Positions 10,733 through 19,920 are shown, counted from the stretch's first letter. The stretch: DNA of 64,000 bases from Oscillospiraceae bacterium (GCA_015065325.1 SVQO01000007.1:29804-93803); one strand, 5' to 3'. Notes: a model not told the origin generated them from the letters alone. Translations and numbers: made by a program.

Positions 10733-10761
10733 TTGACAGAGGTTCAAAAAACTGATAATAT
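10733..10761 (+). promoter_or_regulatory. Promoter of the hemolysin-III family gene
   Basis: TTGACA (10733-10738), a 17 bp spacer and TAATAT (10756-10761), reading into the gene at 10797. Confidence 0.75.
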
Positions 10762-10796
10762 AGTAACGGAAACTAGATAGCAGAGAGGAGAAAACC

Positions 10797-11462
10797 TTGG
10801 CACAAAAAATTACACTTCCGCGTTATAGCAGAGCGGAGGAAATTTGTAATATGACTACTCATATCGTTGGAGGTGCTTTTGGCATCGTTGCGTTGATACT
10901 TTGCTTGATAAAAGCATATTTAGCCGCAAACGTTTGGGGGGTCGTCAGTTCTTCGGTTTACGGAGCTTCGATCGTTTTGCTTTTTACAATGTCCAGTCTT
11001 TATCACGGACTGATCCCGGTGAAGGCGAAAAAGGTTTTTCGTGTGATCGATCATTGCACAATCTATCTTCTCATTGCTGGAACCTATACACCCATCGTTT
11101 TGGTTTCCCTTCGTGAGGAATCACCCGTTTGGGCTTGGGTCGTATTCGGAGTCGTCTGGGGTTCTGCACTCTTTGCAATTACTTGCACTGCGATCGATAT
11201 GCAGAAGTTCCGCACTTTCTCTATGTTTTCTTATCTGGCGATGGGCTGGTGTATTTTGCTGTGTATAAAAGAATGTATTTTGGCAGTCGGTGGGAAAGGT
11301 ATGATGCTGATTTTCTTGGGAGGCGTACTTTATACCATCGGTGCGGTTTTTTACAGCATCGGTAAAAAGAAGGATGTGCCGTATGCTCATACTGTGTTCC
11401 ACGTGTTTGTTTTGTTTGCGTGCTTTCTTCATTTTGTCGCGATTTATCAATATATTCTTTAA
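10797..11462 (+). CDS. Hemolysin III / PAQR family membrane protein
   Basis: 221 residues with seven predicted membrane helices. The family marks are visible: an early HIVGGAFG, SSLYHGL in the third helix region, HCTIYLLIAGTYTP, and a late HTVFHVFVL. The conserved His and Ser residues are thought to bind zinc in PAQR proteins. The start codon is TTG, chosen because GAGAGGAG lies just upstream and the N-terminus fits family members. The role in bacteria is not settled; the name comes from an early hemolysis assay. Confidence 0.9.
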   Translation: MAQKITLPRYSRAEEICNMTTHIVGGAFGIVALILCLIKAYLAANVWGVVSSSVYGASIVLLFTMSSLYHGLIPVKAKKVFRVIDHCTIYLLIAGTYTPIVLVSLREESPVWAWVVFGVVWGSALFAITCTAIDMQKFRTFSMFSYLAMGWCILLCIKECILAVGGKGMMLIFLGGVLYTIGAVFYSIGKKKDVPYAHTVFHVFVLFACFLHFVAIYQYIL

Positions 11463-11523
11463 GAAAAACTCTCCTCAGTATCGATCACAATGTTCTTAGA
11501 AGAACGAAATTGAATTAAAAAAA

Positions 11524-11573
11524 CAAAGCCTCTTTCGAGGCTTTGCATTGGCGGAGCGCATTGATCGCTCCGC
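11524..11573. terminator. Double hairpin between convergent genes
   Basis: Two hairpins: 11524-11532 with 11537-11545, and 11551-11558 with 11566-11573. On the minus strand the first is followed by a run of seven T, so it ends the nagA-kinase transcript. Confidence 0.8.
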
Positions 11574-12950
11574 TTATTTTATTTCGGGAAGTCCTGCCGC
11601 GGCAACGCTCTGACCAACGCGGCGGCTGTTTTCATCGGGAAGCACGATGTTGATGGAAAGTGAGGGATATTCCTCGGAAAGAACTTTTTTACAGGCTTCA
11701 ATAAAGGCTTCACCGCCTTTTCCGCTGGTTACCCTGCCCAGAAGCAGAAGGTGCTTCATTCCATAGATCGTGTGATACAGAGGAAGGGTGTGACCGAGAC
11801 AGCAACCAAGGGAACGGTAAATATCCAGCGCTTGTGCGTTACCGGCTTCAACTTCTTTCTGAACAACTTTAAGCTTTTCCGCAGGCGAGAGTGAGGGATC
11901 AAGCTTGATTCCTGCTTTGGGGGCTAATTTAATCACGCCGTCTTGCGAGAAGTATTTTACACCGCAGCCTATATCGCCGCTCCATTCATCCTCCATCGCA
12001 CAGGGATTGGCATCGATGGGAGCAAAAGCAAGCTCGTTGAGCCATCCGGTAACGTATCCCTTTTCATCTACAAAGCCTGCGGCCTCGCTGGTGCCCATTG
12101 CAATTCCGAGAACGGAATTTTCTCCAAGCTCCATAGCACCTGCCAATGCGGTAACGTCACCGTCATTTGCAACCAAAAGGGGAACGTTGCCGATTTCTTT
12201 TCCTGCGCGAAGGTATATATCCTTTACCTTTTTTTCAAAATCTTCGGGAGAAACCTTCAGAAACAGGGAAGCGAGCATCGTTCTGTTATCGACGTAAATA
12301 CCTGCAGAGCTGATTCCGATGGCATCGACGCGGGGCATTTTTGAAGCTGCGGTTTTGAAGGCTTCCACGATACCGTTGAAATGATAATCGGGATCAGAGT
12401 TGGTCTTTGGGAACCAAACGACCTCCTCGGAATAAACAACCTTTCCGTCGATGACAGCACTGACTTTTCGGTCACTGCCACCGGCATCAAAGCCAATTCT
12501 GCAGCCGTCGGTGTGTCCGCCGATGGGCATAGCAGCATCCTTCTCACAAGGCTTTTCGGAATAGGGAACGGAATGAACTGCAAATTCGGATTCATACACA
12601 TTCGACATTGTTTTCGCATCAAAAGCCCGAGAACCGTTAAGGCTGTATTGGGTTTTGATGTGTTTTGCGATCTCTTCGTTTCCGCAGATGGTAACGGAAA
12701 AGCCGCCCTTTGCCCAAAGCAAGAATTTCGTTTTGCGTTCCACGTAATACAAGTCGGCTTCGCGATGGCCTGCATCACCGTAGATGAAGGTATCAAATAC
12801 GGATATTTTTCCGTCGTTGCGTTCAATGGCGATTGCCAAGGGCTCTTTTGCTCCCTTCAAGTACTCTTGTTCCCACGCATAGAGAGGTAAAAAGTCGGAA
12901 TCCAAAAGAGGAGTGTTTTTAAGTTTGACTTCAATACCTAAATAGTTCAT
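11574..12950 (-). CDS. ROK-family sugar kinase-like protein with N-terminal extension
   Basis: 458 residues. From about residue 150 the protein shows the actin-like ATPase fold of ROK proteins: GFDAGGSDRKVSAVI (phosphate loop), an inner VANDGDVTALAGA motif with the catalytic-type Asp, and GIAMGTSEAAGF. The first 145 residues have no motif I recognise and are absent from ordinary ROK kinases. The usual ROK zinc motif (CxCGxxGC) is not seen. Its start overlaps the nagA stop (TAATG), so it is coupled to aminosugar breakdown and is likely to phosphorylate N-acetylglucosamine or a related sugar. That substrate is an inference from context. Confidence 0.75.
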   Translation of the reverse strand: MNYLGIEVKLKNTPLLDSDFLPLYAWEQEYLKGAKEPLAIAIERNDGKISVFDTFIYGDAGHREADLYYVERKTKFLLWAKGGFSVTICGNEEIAKHIKTQYSLNGSRAFDAKTMSNVYESEFAVHSVPYSEKPCEKDAAMPIGGHTDGCRIGFDAGGSDRKVSAVIDGKVVYSEEVVWFPKTNSDPDYHFNGIVEAFKTAASKMPRVDAIGISSAGIYVDNRTMLASLFLKVSPEDFEKKVKDIYLRAGKEIGNVPLLVANDGDVTALAGAMELGENSVLGIAMGTSEAAGFVDEKGYVTGWLNELAFAPIDANPCAMEDEWSGDIGCGVKYFSQDGVIKLAPKAGIKLDPSLSPAEKLKVVQKEVEAGNAQALDIYRSLGCCLGHTLPLYHTIYGMKHLLLLGRVTSGKGGEAFIEACKKVLSEEYPSLSINIVLPDENSRRVGQSVAAAGLPEIK

Positions 12951-14029
12951 TATTCATACCTCATTCCTGAAACAAATACGTCTTCGATTTCCATTTTATC
13001 GTTGACGATCAAAAGATCTGCATCAAACCCTTCGCGGATTTCTCCCTTGTTCAATCCAAGCATTTTTGCAGGGGTTTTTGTTGCCATAGTCACGGCGTCC
13101 TCAAAGGAGATCCCGATAGAAACGCAATACTTTACACATTTCCATAAGGTGGCTCCGCTGCCTGCCAATGTGTCGGTTCCCTCCAGATAAACGGCTCCGT
13201 CGCGCACGACGACGGGAATTCCTCCTGATTCTGAAACCGTTCCTTCAGGAAGACCGGCAGGACGAATTGCGTCGCTGATCAAGGTCAGCCTGTCTTTTCC
13301 GAACATTTTTAAAGCGGAAAGGATCATAGATTTGTGAACGTGGATGCCGTCGGTGATCACCTGTGCCCAGATTCCCTTTTCAGAAGCAGCGGCAATAGGA
13401 CCCGGATCACGATGGTGCAGGGGAGGCATACGGTTGAAGGTGTGAGTAAGGCATGCAACTCCCGCATTCATCGCTTCGATCGAGGTATCGTAATTTGCAT
13501 CGGAATGACCAATGCTGGCAACTACGCCCTCTGCGGTAATACGGCGGATAAAGTCCATGCTGCCGGGTTGTTCGGGAGCAATGGTGATCATCTTCACATT
13601 ATTGAAGCGCGTAAACTCTTCATAGCTTGGTGCTTTGATATGGGCTTCATTCTGCGCTCCCTTGTATTTGGGGGAAATGTAAGGTCCCTCTAAATGAAAG
13701 CCTGCAATGTGCGTGCCGGGAAAATCGGTTTTTTTATGAGTAACCGCGATCAGCGTTTCAGTGTCAGTAGTCATTGTGGTAGGGAGCCAGGTCGTGGTAC
13801 CGTTTCTTGCCAAAAAATCGCACATCGGTTCAAAGTTTCCGTCCAATGTATCCATACCGTTACAGCCGTGTGCGTGAACTTCGATCAAACCGGGGATGAT
13901 CGTTTTTCCGTCTGCGTCGTAGCCGCAAACTCCCTTATCATTATTGATGGAAGTAATGATCCCGTTTTCACATTCAATGTTGCAAATTTTTCCGTTTAGA
14001 GAAGCGTTTTTAATTACAGTTTTGTTCAT
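12950..14029 (-). CDS. nagA: N-acetylglucosamine-6-phosphate deacetylase
   Basis: 359 residues of the amidohydrolase superfamily. Motifs: PGLIEVHAHGCNGMDT (metal site), HLEGPYIS with the catalytic Glu, GHSDA and THTFNRM with metal His residues, SDAIRPAG with the catalytic Asp, and the closing ATKTPAKMLGL. It removes acetate from GlcNAc-6-phosphate to give glucosamine-6-phosphate, the substrate of NagB, which is encoded at 40510 in this same window. AGGAG precedes the ATG. It is divergent from an AraC-type regulator at 14190 that may control it. Confidence 0.93.
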   Translation of the reverse strand: MNKTVIKNASLNGKICNIECENGIITSINNDKGVCGYDADGKTIIPGLIEVHAHGCNGMDTLDGNFEPMCDFLARNGTTTWLPTTMTTDTETLIAVTHKKTDFPGTHIAGFHLEGPYISPKYKGAQNEAHIKAPSYEEFTRFNNVKMITIAPEQPGSMDFIRRITAEGVVASIGHSDANYDTSIEAMNAGVACLTHTFNRMPPLHHRDPGPIAAASEKGIWAQVITDGIHVHKSMILSALKMFGKDRLTLISDAIRPAGLPEGTVSESGGIPVVVRDGAVYLEGTDTLAGSGATLWKCVKYCVSIGISFEDAVTMATKTPAKMLGLNKGEIREGFDADLLIVNDKMEIEDVFVSGMRYE

Positions 14030-14061
14030 TTTTTCTCCTATTTGTTCCTGTGTTTAATCAT

Positions 14062-14088
14062 ATTATAGCAGATTTTGGACAAATGTCC
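14062..14088 (-). promoter_or_regulatory. nagA promoter region with a palindrome in place of a -35 box
   Basis: A TATAAT element on the minus strand (14062-14067) is not preceded by a good -35 hexamer. In the spacer to -35 position there is an inverted repeat GGACA-AA-TGTCC (14077-14088). This suggests control by a DNA-binding protein, possibly the AraC regulator encoded next door. Confidence 0.45.
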
Positions 14089-14133
14089 TGTTTCTTCATC
14101 CTCTAAAATTTGCATTTTTCAGTAAAAAATCAC

Positions 14134-14162
14134 TTGCATTTTTTTTCAAAATATTGTATTCT
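14134..14162 (+). promoter_or_regulatory. Probable promoter of the AraC-type regulator
   Basis: TTGCAT (14134-14139), a 17 bp spacer and TATTCT (14157-14162), ahead of the gene at 14190. Moderate match. Confidence 0.45.
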
Positions 14163-14189
14163 TAAAGTAGAAAAAAGGGAGGGCGAAAA

Positions 14190-15086
14190 ATGGAATACAA
14201 GAAAACGGTTTTGAAACGTGATTTTGAAATCTCAGATGTGATATCCGTGCATTATTTTGAGTACACCGTTGATTTTGCGTTCTCAGGTGAATTGCACGAT
14301 TTTTGGGAGTTCGTTTACGCAGATAAAAATGAGTTGATCATAACTGCATCCTCAAAGGAGATTGTCTTGCCTCAGGGTTCTATGTTTTTGCATAAGCCTA
14401 TGGAGTTTCATAACGTTCGCGGGAACGGTTCCTCTGCACCCAATTCCGTGATTCTTGCATTTTCCTCTCCTTCTCACGAGCTTTACGAGCTTGCAGGTAA
14501 GGTGATTACCTGTACTTCCCGTGAGCGGGCGCATCTTGCCGGGATTATTGAAGAAGCCTCAGCTGCTTTTTCCTCGCCATTGGGTGATCCCTACACTGAG
14601 TCCTTGATTAGAAGGAAGGACTCTTTGTTTGGCTGTGAGCAGATGATAGCCAATCATCTGGAAGGTCTCTTCATATCTTTGATCCGTCGAAGAAAAGATT
14701 GTCCCGACGATTCGCTTTTTACCGAAAAAGAGACGACCCGTCGCCGTAAAGATGAGATGCGCTTGAGTCAGATCTGTGAATACATGGAAGCAAACGTTGA
14801 AAAGGACCTGTCATCCGCCGATATTCAAAGGCAATTTTTTATCAGTGAGTCCTCCTTGCAAAAGCTATTCCAGCACAAGGTTGGATGCGGTGCAATGCAG
14901 CATTTTCAAAGAATTAAAATTGATCGTGCCAAGGAGATGATTCGAGAGAAAAAGTACAATTTTTCTGAGATTTCCGAGAGGCTTTCGTTTTCTTCCATTC
15001 ATTATTTTTCACGTCGTTTTAAGGCGATCACCGGAATGACTCCTTCTGAATATGCTTCCAGCGTAAAATCTATTTCAATTTCATGA
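14190..15086 (+). CDS. AraC-family regulator next to nagA
   Basis: 298 residues: an N-terminal cupin-like sensor region (LHDFWEFVYAD, with H and E of the type seen in AraC sensor barrels) and a C-terminal pair of helix-turn-helix motifs ending in SFSSIHYFSRRFKAITGMTPSEY, the AraC signature. It is divergent from nagA and the ROK kinase, so it probably senses an aminosugar or its phosphate and controls that operon. The effector is inferred only from position. Confidence 0.88.
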   Translation: MEYKKTVLKRDFEISDVISVHYFEYTVDFAFSGELHDFWEFVYADKNELIITASSKEIVLPQGSMFLHKPMEFHNVRGNGSSAPNSVILAFSSPSHELYELAGKVITCTSRERAHLAGIIEEASAAFSSPLGDPYTESLIRRKDSLFGCEQMIANHLEGLFISLIRRRKDCPDDSLFTEKETTRRRKDEMRLSQICEYMEANVEKDLSSADIQRQFFISESSLQKLFQHKVGCGAMQHFQRIKIDRAKEMIREKKYNFSEISERLSFSSIHYFSRRFKAITGMTPSEYASSVKSISIS

Positions 15087-15092
15087 AAAAAT

Positions 15093-15121
15093 AAAGGAAC
15101 TTCGAATTTCGAAGTTCCTTT
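15093..15121. terminator. Shared terminator between araC-type gene and cysteine synthase
   Basis: Nearly continuous palindrome: arms 15093-15103 and 15111-15121 with a 7-base loop, followed by T on the plus strand and preceded by A. Confidence 0.85.
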
Positions 15122-15125
15122 TTGA

Positions 15126-16052
15126 CTATTCGAACAGAGGAGTGGAAAAATATCTTTCGGCAGTATCGGGGAGTATCGTGACCACTGTTTTTCCTTTTCC
15201 GAGCTTCTCGGCAAGACGGATTGCGGCTGCTACGTTGGTGCCGCTGGAGATTCCGCACATAATCCCCTCGTACTTGGCAAGATCCTTGGAAACGCGGAGC
15301 GCTTCTTCGTCTTTAATGATGCAAACGTCGTCAATGATATTCTGATTGAGAATTTCCGGAATTACTCCGTCACCAATTCCCATCTGTACGTGAGTTCCGA
15401 TGGACCCTCCGGAAAGAATTGCGGCATTTTCGGGTTCAACCGCCCAGACGGTCATATCGGGATTTTCAGCTTTCAGCACCTCTCCGATACCTGTAATGGT
15501 CCCTCCGGTTCCGATTCCGGAGCAAAATCCGTGAATATCTCGACCGACCTGTTCCAGAATCTCGCGGGCAGTTTGTTCTCTTTGAATGGCGGGGTTTGCA
15601 GGGTTTTCAAATTGCTGCGGTACGAACACCTTGGGGTCTTCAGCTTTCATTTTCAAAGCCAAAGAAACGCACTCCTCGATGCACAAGCCGATATTTCCTG
15701 AATCGTGGACAAGAATTACCTCTGCTCCGTAGTGTTCCACAAGCTTTCTGCGTTCGACACTGACGGAATCGGGCATAATAATCTTCGTTTTATAGCCGCG
15801 TACTGCTCCAACCAAGGCAAGACCGATTCCCTGGTTGCCACTGGTAGGCTCAACGATTATACTGTCTGGCGAGATCAAACCTTGTTCCTCAGCGGTTCGG
15901 ATCATATTATAGGCAGTTCTCGTTTTGATGGAGCCGCCGACGTTTAAGCCTTCGAATTTTACTAAAATCTCGGCGCCGTTCTCAGGCGCAAGATGGCGAA
16001 GTCGAATAATGGGGGTATTTCCCATTGCGTCTAAAATGGAATTGCAAATCAT
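15126..16052 (-). CDS. Cysteine synthase family PLP enzyme
   Basis: 308 residues from the ATG at 16052; the open frame extends further upstream but the conserved N-terminus (ILDAMGNTPIIRL) begins here. The PLP Lys lies in GGSIKTRTA, the substrate loop is EPTSGNQGIGLA, the phosphate loop is GIGTGGTITG, and GISSGTNVAAA follows. The usual cysteine synthase motifs are S-V/I-K-D-R and TSGNTG; here they read SIKTR and TSGNQG, so specificity may differ (for example O-phosphoserine or another acceptor). In the family the enzyme replaces a leaving group on O-acetylserine with sulfide. Confidence 0.82.
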   Translation of the reverse strand: MICNSILDAMGNTPIIRLRHLAPENGAEILVKFEGLNVGGSIKTRTAYNMIRTAEEQGLISPDSIIVEPTSGNQGIGLALVGAVRGYKTKIIMPDSVSVERRKLVEHYGAEVILVHDSGNIGLCIEECVSLALKMKAEDPKVFVPQQFENPANPAIQREQTAREILEQVGRDIHGFCSGIGTGGTITGIGEVLKAENPDMTVWAVEPENAAILSGGSIGTHVQMGIGDGVIPEILNQNIIDDVCIIKDEEALRVSKDLAKYEGIMCGISSGTNVAAAIRLAEKLGKGKTVVTILPDTAERYFSTPLFE

Positions 16053-16087
16053 TGAAATTTTTACCTCACGTATATACTTACCGCGAT

Positions 16088-16116
16088 AGTATAACACATT
16101 ATTATTTCTTTTGCAA
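16088..16116 (-). promoter_or_regulatory. Promoter of the cysteine synthase-type gene
   Basis: On the minus strand, TTGCAA (16111-16116), a 17 bp spacer and TATACT (16088-16093). Back to back with the pfl promoter. Confidence 0.75.
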
Positions 16117-16136
16117 GGGAAAAAACAAAATGTGCA

Positions 16137-16165
16137 TTGACAAAAGAGCGAAGGATGTGTATAAT
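16137..16165 (+). promoter_or_regulatory. Consensus promoter of the pflB-pflA operon
   Basis: TTGACA (16137-16142), a 17 bp spacer and TATAAT (16160-16165), exact matches. Transcription should start near 16172, at the 5' edge of the riboswitch. Confidence 0.88.
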
Positions 16166-16170
16166 AAACT

Positions 16171-16264
16171 TGTCCTTGCGACTGACGGAGCATAGATTAC
16201 TATGGGGGAACAAGGATGCTACATAGCCGACCGTCTGGGCATCCTGTTATTAGGGTGCTTTTTT
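16171..16264 (+). ncRNA. ZTP riboswitch (pfl motif) with terminator expression platform
   Basis: The aptamer shows paired TCCTTG and CAAGGA arms, an inner CATAG/CTATG hairpin, the GACTGACGG strand, and GCCGACCGTCTGGGCA, whose CCGT can form the pseudoknot with ACGG. These are the conserved parts of the pfl/ZTP RNA. It is followed by a hairpin (16239-16245 with 16252-16258) and a T run (16259-16264), so ligand binding probably prevents termination. ZTP/ZMP rises when 10-formyl-tetrahydrofolate is short; switching on pyruvate formate-lyase supplies formate. The coding start of pflB is 20 bp further on. Confidence 0.9.
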
Positions 16265-16283
16265 GTTTTCTTAGGAGGTATTT

Positions 16284-18509
16284 ATGGATTTTTGGAGGAG
16301 TTTTCAGAGCGGAGTTTGGCAGGAAGAGATCAATCTTCGTGATTTTATTCAAAAAAATTACACGTTTTATCCCGGCGACGCGTCTTTTCTGTGCGGTACA
16401 ACTGCTCGAACCGACCGTGTACGTGCAGAGGTGGACCGTCTTTTGGTTTTGGAAAATGAAAAGGGTGGTGTATTGGACGTTGAAACGGACAAGGTGTCCT
16501 CTTTATTGACTTTTGAGCCCGGTTACGTTTTGAAGGATGATGAGATCATCGTCGGACTTCAAACCGACAAGCCTCTAAAACGCGCTGTTAACCCCTTTGC
16601 CGGTTACAGAAATGCCGTTCAGGCTTGTAAGGCATACGGCTATGAAATCGGTGAAAATATCAAAAACGAGTTTCGCTATCGTACCACTCATAATACCGGA
16701 GTATTCCGTGTCTATACGGATACGATGAAAAAAGCGCGTCACGCAGGTGTTTTAACCGGACTTCCGGATGCGTATGCCCGCGGCCGTATTATCGGCGATT
16801 ACCGCAGAATTGCTCTTTACGGAATGGATTATTTGATTGCAAAAAGACGCGAGGATAAAAAACGGATCGGCGAGCGCGAAATGACTTCCGAGACCATTCA
16901 TTTGGTAGAGGATATCGAGCGTCAGCTTGAATTTATGGGGCAGCTGGTCGAGATGGCTTCTTCTTACGGCTTTGATATTTCCCGTCCTGCAATGAATGCA
17001 CGCGAAGCGGTTCAGTGGCTGTATTTTGGCTATCTCGGAGCAGTAAAGGAGCAAAACGGTGCCGCCAACAGCATTGGAAGAATTTCCGAGTTTCTCGATA
17101 TTTATATCGAGCGTGATTTGCGCGAAGGCACCATTGATGAAACGGCCGCCCAGGAAATGATCGACGATCTTGTTTTGAAAATGCGTTTGGTTCGTCATTT
17201 GCGTACCCCCGAATACAACGAGCTTTTTGCCGGTGACCCCGTGTGGGTGACACTTTCTTTAGCAGGAATCGGCGAGGACGGCAGACCCTTGGTCACCAAG
17301 ACCTGCTACCGATTCTTGCAGACCCTTTACAATCTCGGTCCCAGCGCTGAGCCCAATATCACTGTTTTGTGGTCTCAGAAATTGCCGGAGGCATTTAAGC
17401 GCTTTTGTGCGAAGGTATCGATCGACACAGATTCTATCCAGTATGAGAACGATGACGTGATGCGCGAAGAATTTGGTGACGATTATTCCATTGCCTGTTG
17501 CGTTTCCGCAATGAAAACCGGTAAGCAAATGCAGTTTTTCGGTGCGAGATGCAATCTTGCCAAAGTGCTTTTGATGGCGTTGAACGGCGGTAAGGATGAA
17601 CTTCACGGAGAGCAGATTGCTCCCGAGGGCGAGATCTTTGCCGAAGAAGTATTGAATTACGACAAGGTTTTGAATGCTTTCAAGTCTTATGCAGCATGGA
17701 TGGCAAAGCTTTACGTGAATACGATGAACGTAATTCATTATATGCACGACCGTTACGCCTATGAAAGACTGATGATGTCCTTGCATGACGTTGAGCCGGA
17801 GCGTTTGATGGCCTTTGGAATCAGCGGGTTTTCCGTTCTTGCCGACAGTCTCAGTGCAATCAAATTTGCACGAGTTACTCCGATTAAGGACGAGCGCGGC
17901 TTGATCGTGGATTTTAAGACGGAAGGTGAGTTTCCCAAATACGGGAATGACGATGACAGAGTCGATGAAATTGCCGCTTGGATCGCGAAGTTTTTCTACG
18001 AAGAGCTTTGTAAGACTCCCTGTTATCGCGGAGCGAAGCATACCCTGTCCATTCTTACCATAACTTCTAACGTTGTTTACGGTGCTAAAACGGGATCTAC
18101 TCCCGACGGCAGAAAGAAAGGTGAGCCTTTCGCTCCCGGAGCCAATCCGATGCACGGCAGAGATGCCGAGGGTGCGCTGTCCTCTTTGAATTCAGTTGCA
18201 AAAATCAGTTACGATTGCTGTATGGACGGAATTTCGAATACGTTCTCTATTACTCCTGATGCTTTGGGTTCTGATGATGAGAATAGGATTTCTAATCTCG
18301 TTCACGTTTTGGATGGTTATTTTATTCAGTCTGCACATCACCTTAACGTAAACGTTTTAAATCGTCAGAAGCTGATCGACGCGATGGAAAATCCCGCTTT
18401 GTATCCTTCTTTAACCATTCGCGTCAGCGGATATGCGGTTAATTTCAATAAGCTTTCCAAGGATAAGCAGCTTGAAGTAATTTCCCGTACCTTCCACGAA
18501 AAGATGTAA
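16284..18509 (+). CDS. pflB: Pyruvate formate-lyase (formate C-acetyltransferase)
   Basis: 741 residues, a full-length glycyl radical enzyme. The adjacent catalytic cysteines are Cys405-Cys406 ([10 protein letters not shown]) and the radical glycine is Gly716 in RVSGYAVNF. It converts pyruvate and CoA to acetyl-CoA and formate under anaerobic conditions. TAGGAGG precedes the ATG at 16284. The Cys-Cys pair and flanking residues fit true PFL rather than glycerol or choline lyases, which have a single cysteine. It lies under the ZTP riboswitch and is followed directly by its activase. Confidence 0.96.
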   Translation: MDFWRSFQSGVWQEEINLRDFIQKNYTFYPGDASFLCGTTARTDRVRAEVDRLLVLENEKGGVLDVETDKVSSLLTFEPGYVLKDDEIIVGLQTDKPLKRAVNPFAGYRNAVQACKAYGYEIGENIKNEFRYRTTHNTGVFRVYTDTMKKARHAGVLTGLPDAYARGRIIGDYRRIALYGMDYLIAKRREDKKRIGEREMTSETIHLVEDIERQLEFMGQLVEMASSYGFDISRPAMNAREAVQWLYFGYLGAVKEQNGAANSIGRISEFLDIYIERDLREGTIDETAAQEMIDDLVLKMRLVRHLRTPEYNELFAGDPVWVTLSLAGIGEDGRPLVTKTCYRFLQTLYNLGPSAEPNITVLWSQKLPEAFKRFCAKVSIDTDSIQYENDDVMREEFGDDYSIACCVSAMKTGKQMQFFGARCNLAKVLLMALNGGKDELHGEQIAPEGEIFAEEVLNYDKVLNAFKSYAAWMAKLYVNTMNVIHYMHDRYAYERLMMSLHDVEPERLMAFGISGFSVLADSLSAIKFARVTPIKDERGLIVDFKTEGEFPKYGNDDDRVDEIAAWIAKFFYEELCKTPCYRGAKHTLSILTITSNVVYGAKTGSTPDGRKKGEPFAPGANPMHGRDAEGALSSLNSVAKISYDCCMDGISNTFSITPDALGSDDENRISNLVHVLDGYFIQSAHHLNVNVLNRQKLIDAMENPALYPSLTIRVSGYAVNFNKLSKDKQLEVISRTFHEKM

Positions 18510-19228
18510 TGGAAGGGATTATTCATTCTATTGAGAGCCTCGCTGCAGTAGATGGAGAAGGTCTTCGATGCTGCGTGTTTTTTGCCGGGTGTCCTTTGCG
18601 TTGTGCTTACTGTCACAATCCGGATACATGGAAAATGGAAGGTACTCGAATTACACCCGAGACTCTTGTGAAGAAGATTGCTCGTTTCAAAACTTATTTT
18701 GGTGAAAACGGCGGAGTAACCTTTTCGGGCGGAGAGCCTTTATTGCATGCGGAGTTTCTGTGTGAAACGGTACCCCTTCTGAAGCGTGAGCAAATACCCT
18801 ATATTTTGGATACATCCGGGCAGGTTCTGTTATCGGAAAGTGTTATGTTCCTTTTAAAGGAAGCACAAGGAGTGCTGCTTGATCTGAAGTTTTGGGACGA
18901 TGATTCATACCGTACATATACGGGTGTCGGAATTCAAAGAACCTTGGATATGCTTCACGCATTGAATGAAATTGGTACCAAAACGGTTTTGCGTACGGTG
19001 ATAATACCCGAAGTCAATGACACGAAAGAGCATATCGCCGCATATCTTGATCTTTTTCGTGGGATTTCCTGCGTTTCGCGATACGAGCTTTTATCGTTTC
19101 ATACAATGGGGTTTTTTAAGTATGAAAAACTCGGAATTAAAAATCCATTTGCGGGGAAGTCTGCGCTCTCTGCGGAAAAACGAATTGAACTGCAGGAATT
19201 TGCGGATCTTAAAAGAAAAAACGGCTGA
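18509..19228 (+). CDS. pflA: Pyruvate formate-lyase activating enzyme
   Basis: 239 residues. A radical SAM protein with the CPLRCAYC cluster motif (C-x3-C-x2-C) near residue 30 and FSGGEPLL as the SAM-binding GGE motif. It places the radical on the glycine of PFL using reduced iron-sulfur cluster and SAM. The length and the lack of extra ferredoxin domains match PflA. Its ATG overlaps the pflB stop (TAATG), so the two are translationally coupled. Confidence 0.95.
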   Translation: MEGIIHSIESLAAVDGEGLRCCVFFAGCPLRCAYCHNPDTWKMEGTRITPETLVKKIARFKTYFGENGGVTFSGGEPLLHAEFLCETVPLLKREQIPYILDTSGQVLLSESVMFLLKEAQGVLLDLKFWDDDSYRTYTGVGIQRTLDMLHALNEIGTKTVLRTVIIPEVNDTKEHIAAYLDLFRGISCVSRYELLSFHTMGFFKYEKLGIKNPFAGKSALSAEKRIELQEFADLKRKNG

Positions 19229-19248
19229 ATTCAGCCGTTTTTTCTTTT
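19211..19248. terminator. Bidirectional terminator after pflA
   Basis: A 38-base perfect palindrome (19 bases each side, centre at 19229/19230) with A and T tracts at its ends. It covers the last codons of pflA and serves the convergent thrH gene too. Confidence 0.9.
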
Positions 19249-19846
19249 ACAATACCTTTTTGATTTCTTCCAAGAGATCAGAATATTCATCAAGAGCAGT
19301 TAAATTCGGGTAGTCAGATTTGATTTGCGCAGTGCTACGGAATAAAAAGCCTTTCTTGCTTTCAAGGATCATACCCAGATCATTATAACTGTCTCCTGCG
19401 GCGATCGTGTCAAAACCAATGGATTGAAGAGCCTTGACCGTAGTATATTTGCTCTTTTCAACTCTCATCTTGTAATCGGTAATCTCTCCATCCTCCGAAA
19501 CGATCAGTTCGTTGCAAAAAATCGTAGGGTATCCGAGCTTCTTCATTAAAGGAGCCGCAAACTGGGTGAAGGTGTCGCTGATGATAATGACCTGTGTTAG
19601 CGCTTTGAGCTGATCCAAAAACTCTTTTGCGCCTTTCATAGGTTCAATTTTTTCGATGGTATTTTGAATCTCCTTCAGACCTAAACCGTGTTTTTTGAGG
19701 CTTTCGATTCTGTATTTCATTAATTTATCGTAATCGGGTTCGTCCCGGGTTGTTTTCTTTAACTCGGGAATTCCGGTTTCTTCGGCAAAAGCGATCCAAA
19801 TCTCAGGAACTAAAACGCCCTCTAAATCCAAACATACAATATTCAT
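19247..19846 (-). CDS. thrH: ThrH-type HAD phosphatase (phosphoserine phosphatase/homoserine phosphotransferase)
   Basis: 199 residues from the ATG at 19846, which has AGGAG upstream; the longer open frame has no family match. HAD motifs: CLDLEGVLVPEIW (nucleophile Asp in DLEG), ISDTF, and AAGDSYND. The DLEGVLVPEIW opening is characteristic of ThrH rather than SerB. ThrH hydrolyses phosphoserine and can pass the phosphate to homoserine. It is a single gene with its own promoter and shares a terminator with pflA. Confidence 0.88.
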   Translation of the reverse strand: MNIVCLDLEGVLVPEIWIAFAEETGIPELKKTTRDEPDYDKLMKYRIESLKKHGLGLKEIQNTIEKIEPMKGAKEFLDQLKALTQVIIISDTFTQFAAPLMKKLGYPTIFCNELIVSEDGEITDYKMRVEKSKYTTVKALQSIGFDTIAAGDSYNDLGMILESKKGFLFRSTAQIKSDYPNLTALDEYSDLLEEIKKVL

Positions 19847-19891
19847 AAGTGTTTTCTCCTCTCGCACAAGTGCTTTCAAATAAGCGTCACT

Positions 19892-19920
19892 ATTATAAAG
19901 CAAGGACCGTCATTTTGCAA
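19892..19920 (-). promoter_or_regulatory. thrH promoter
   Basis: On the minus strand, TTGCAA (19915-19920), a 17 bp spacer and TATAAT (19892-19897). Confidence 0.75.

Noticed and set aside
10643..10796. Purine riboswitch ahead of the phosphoribosyltransferase gene
   Set aside because: The leader from the mapped-looking promoter is about 25 bases, too short for the aptamer.
17259..18155. 298-codon minus-strand open frame opposite pflB
   Set aside because: Shadow of pflB.
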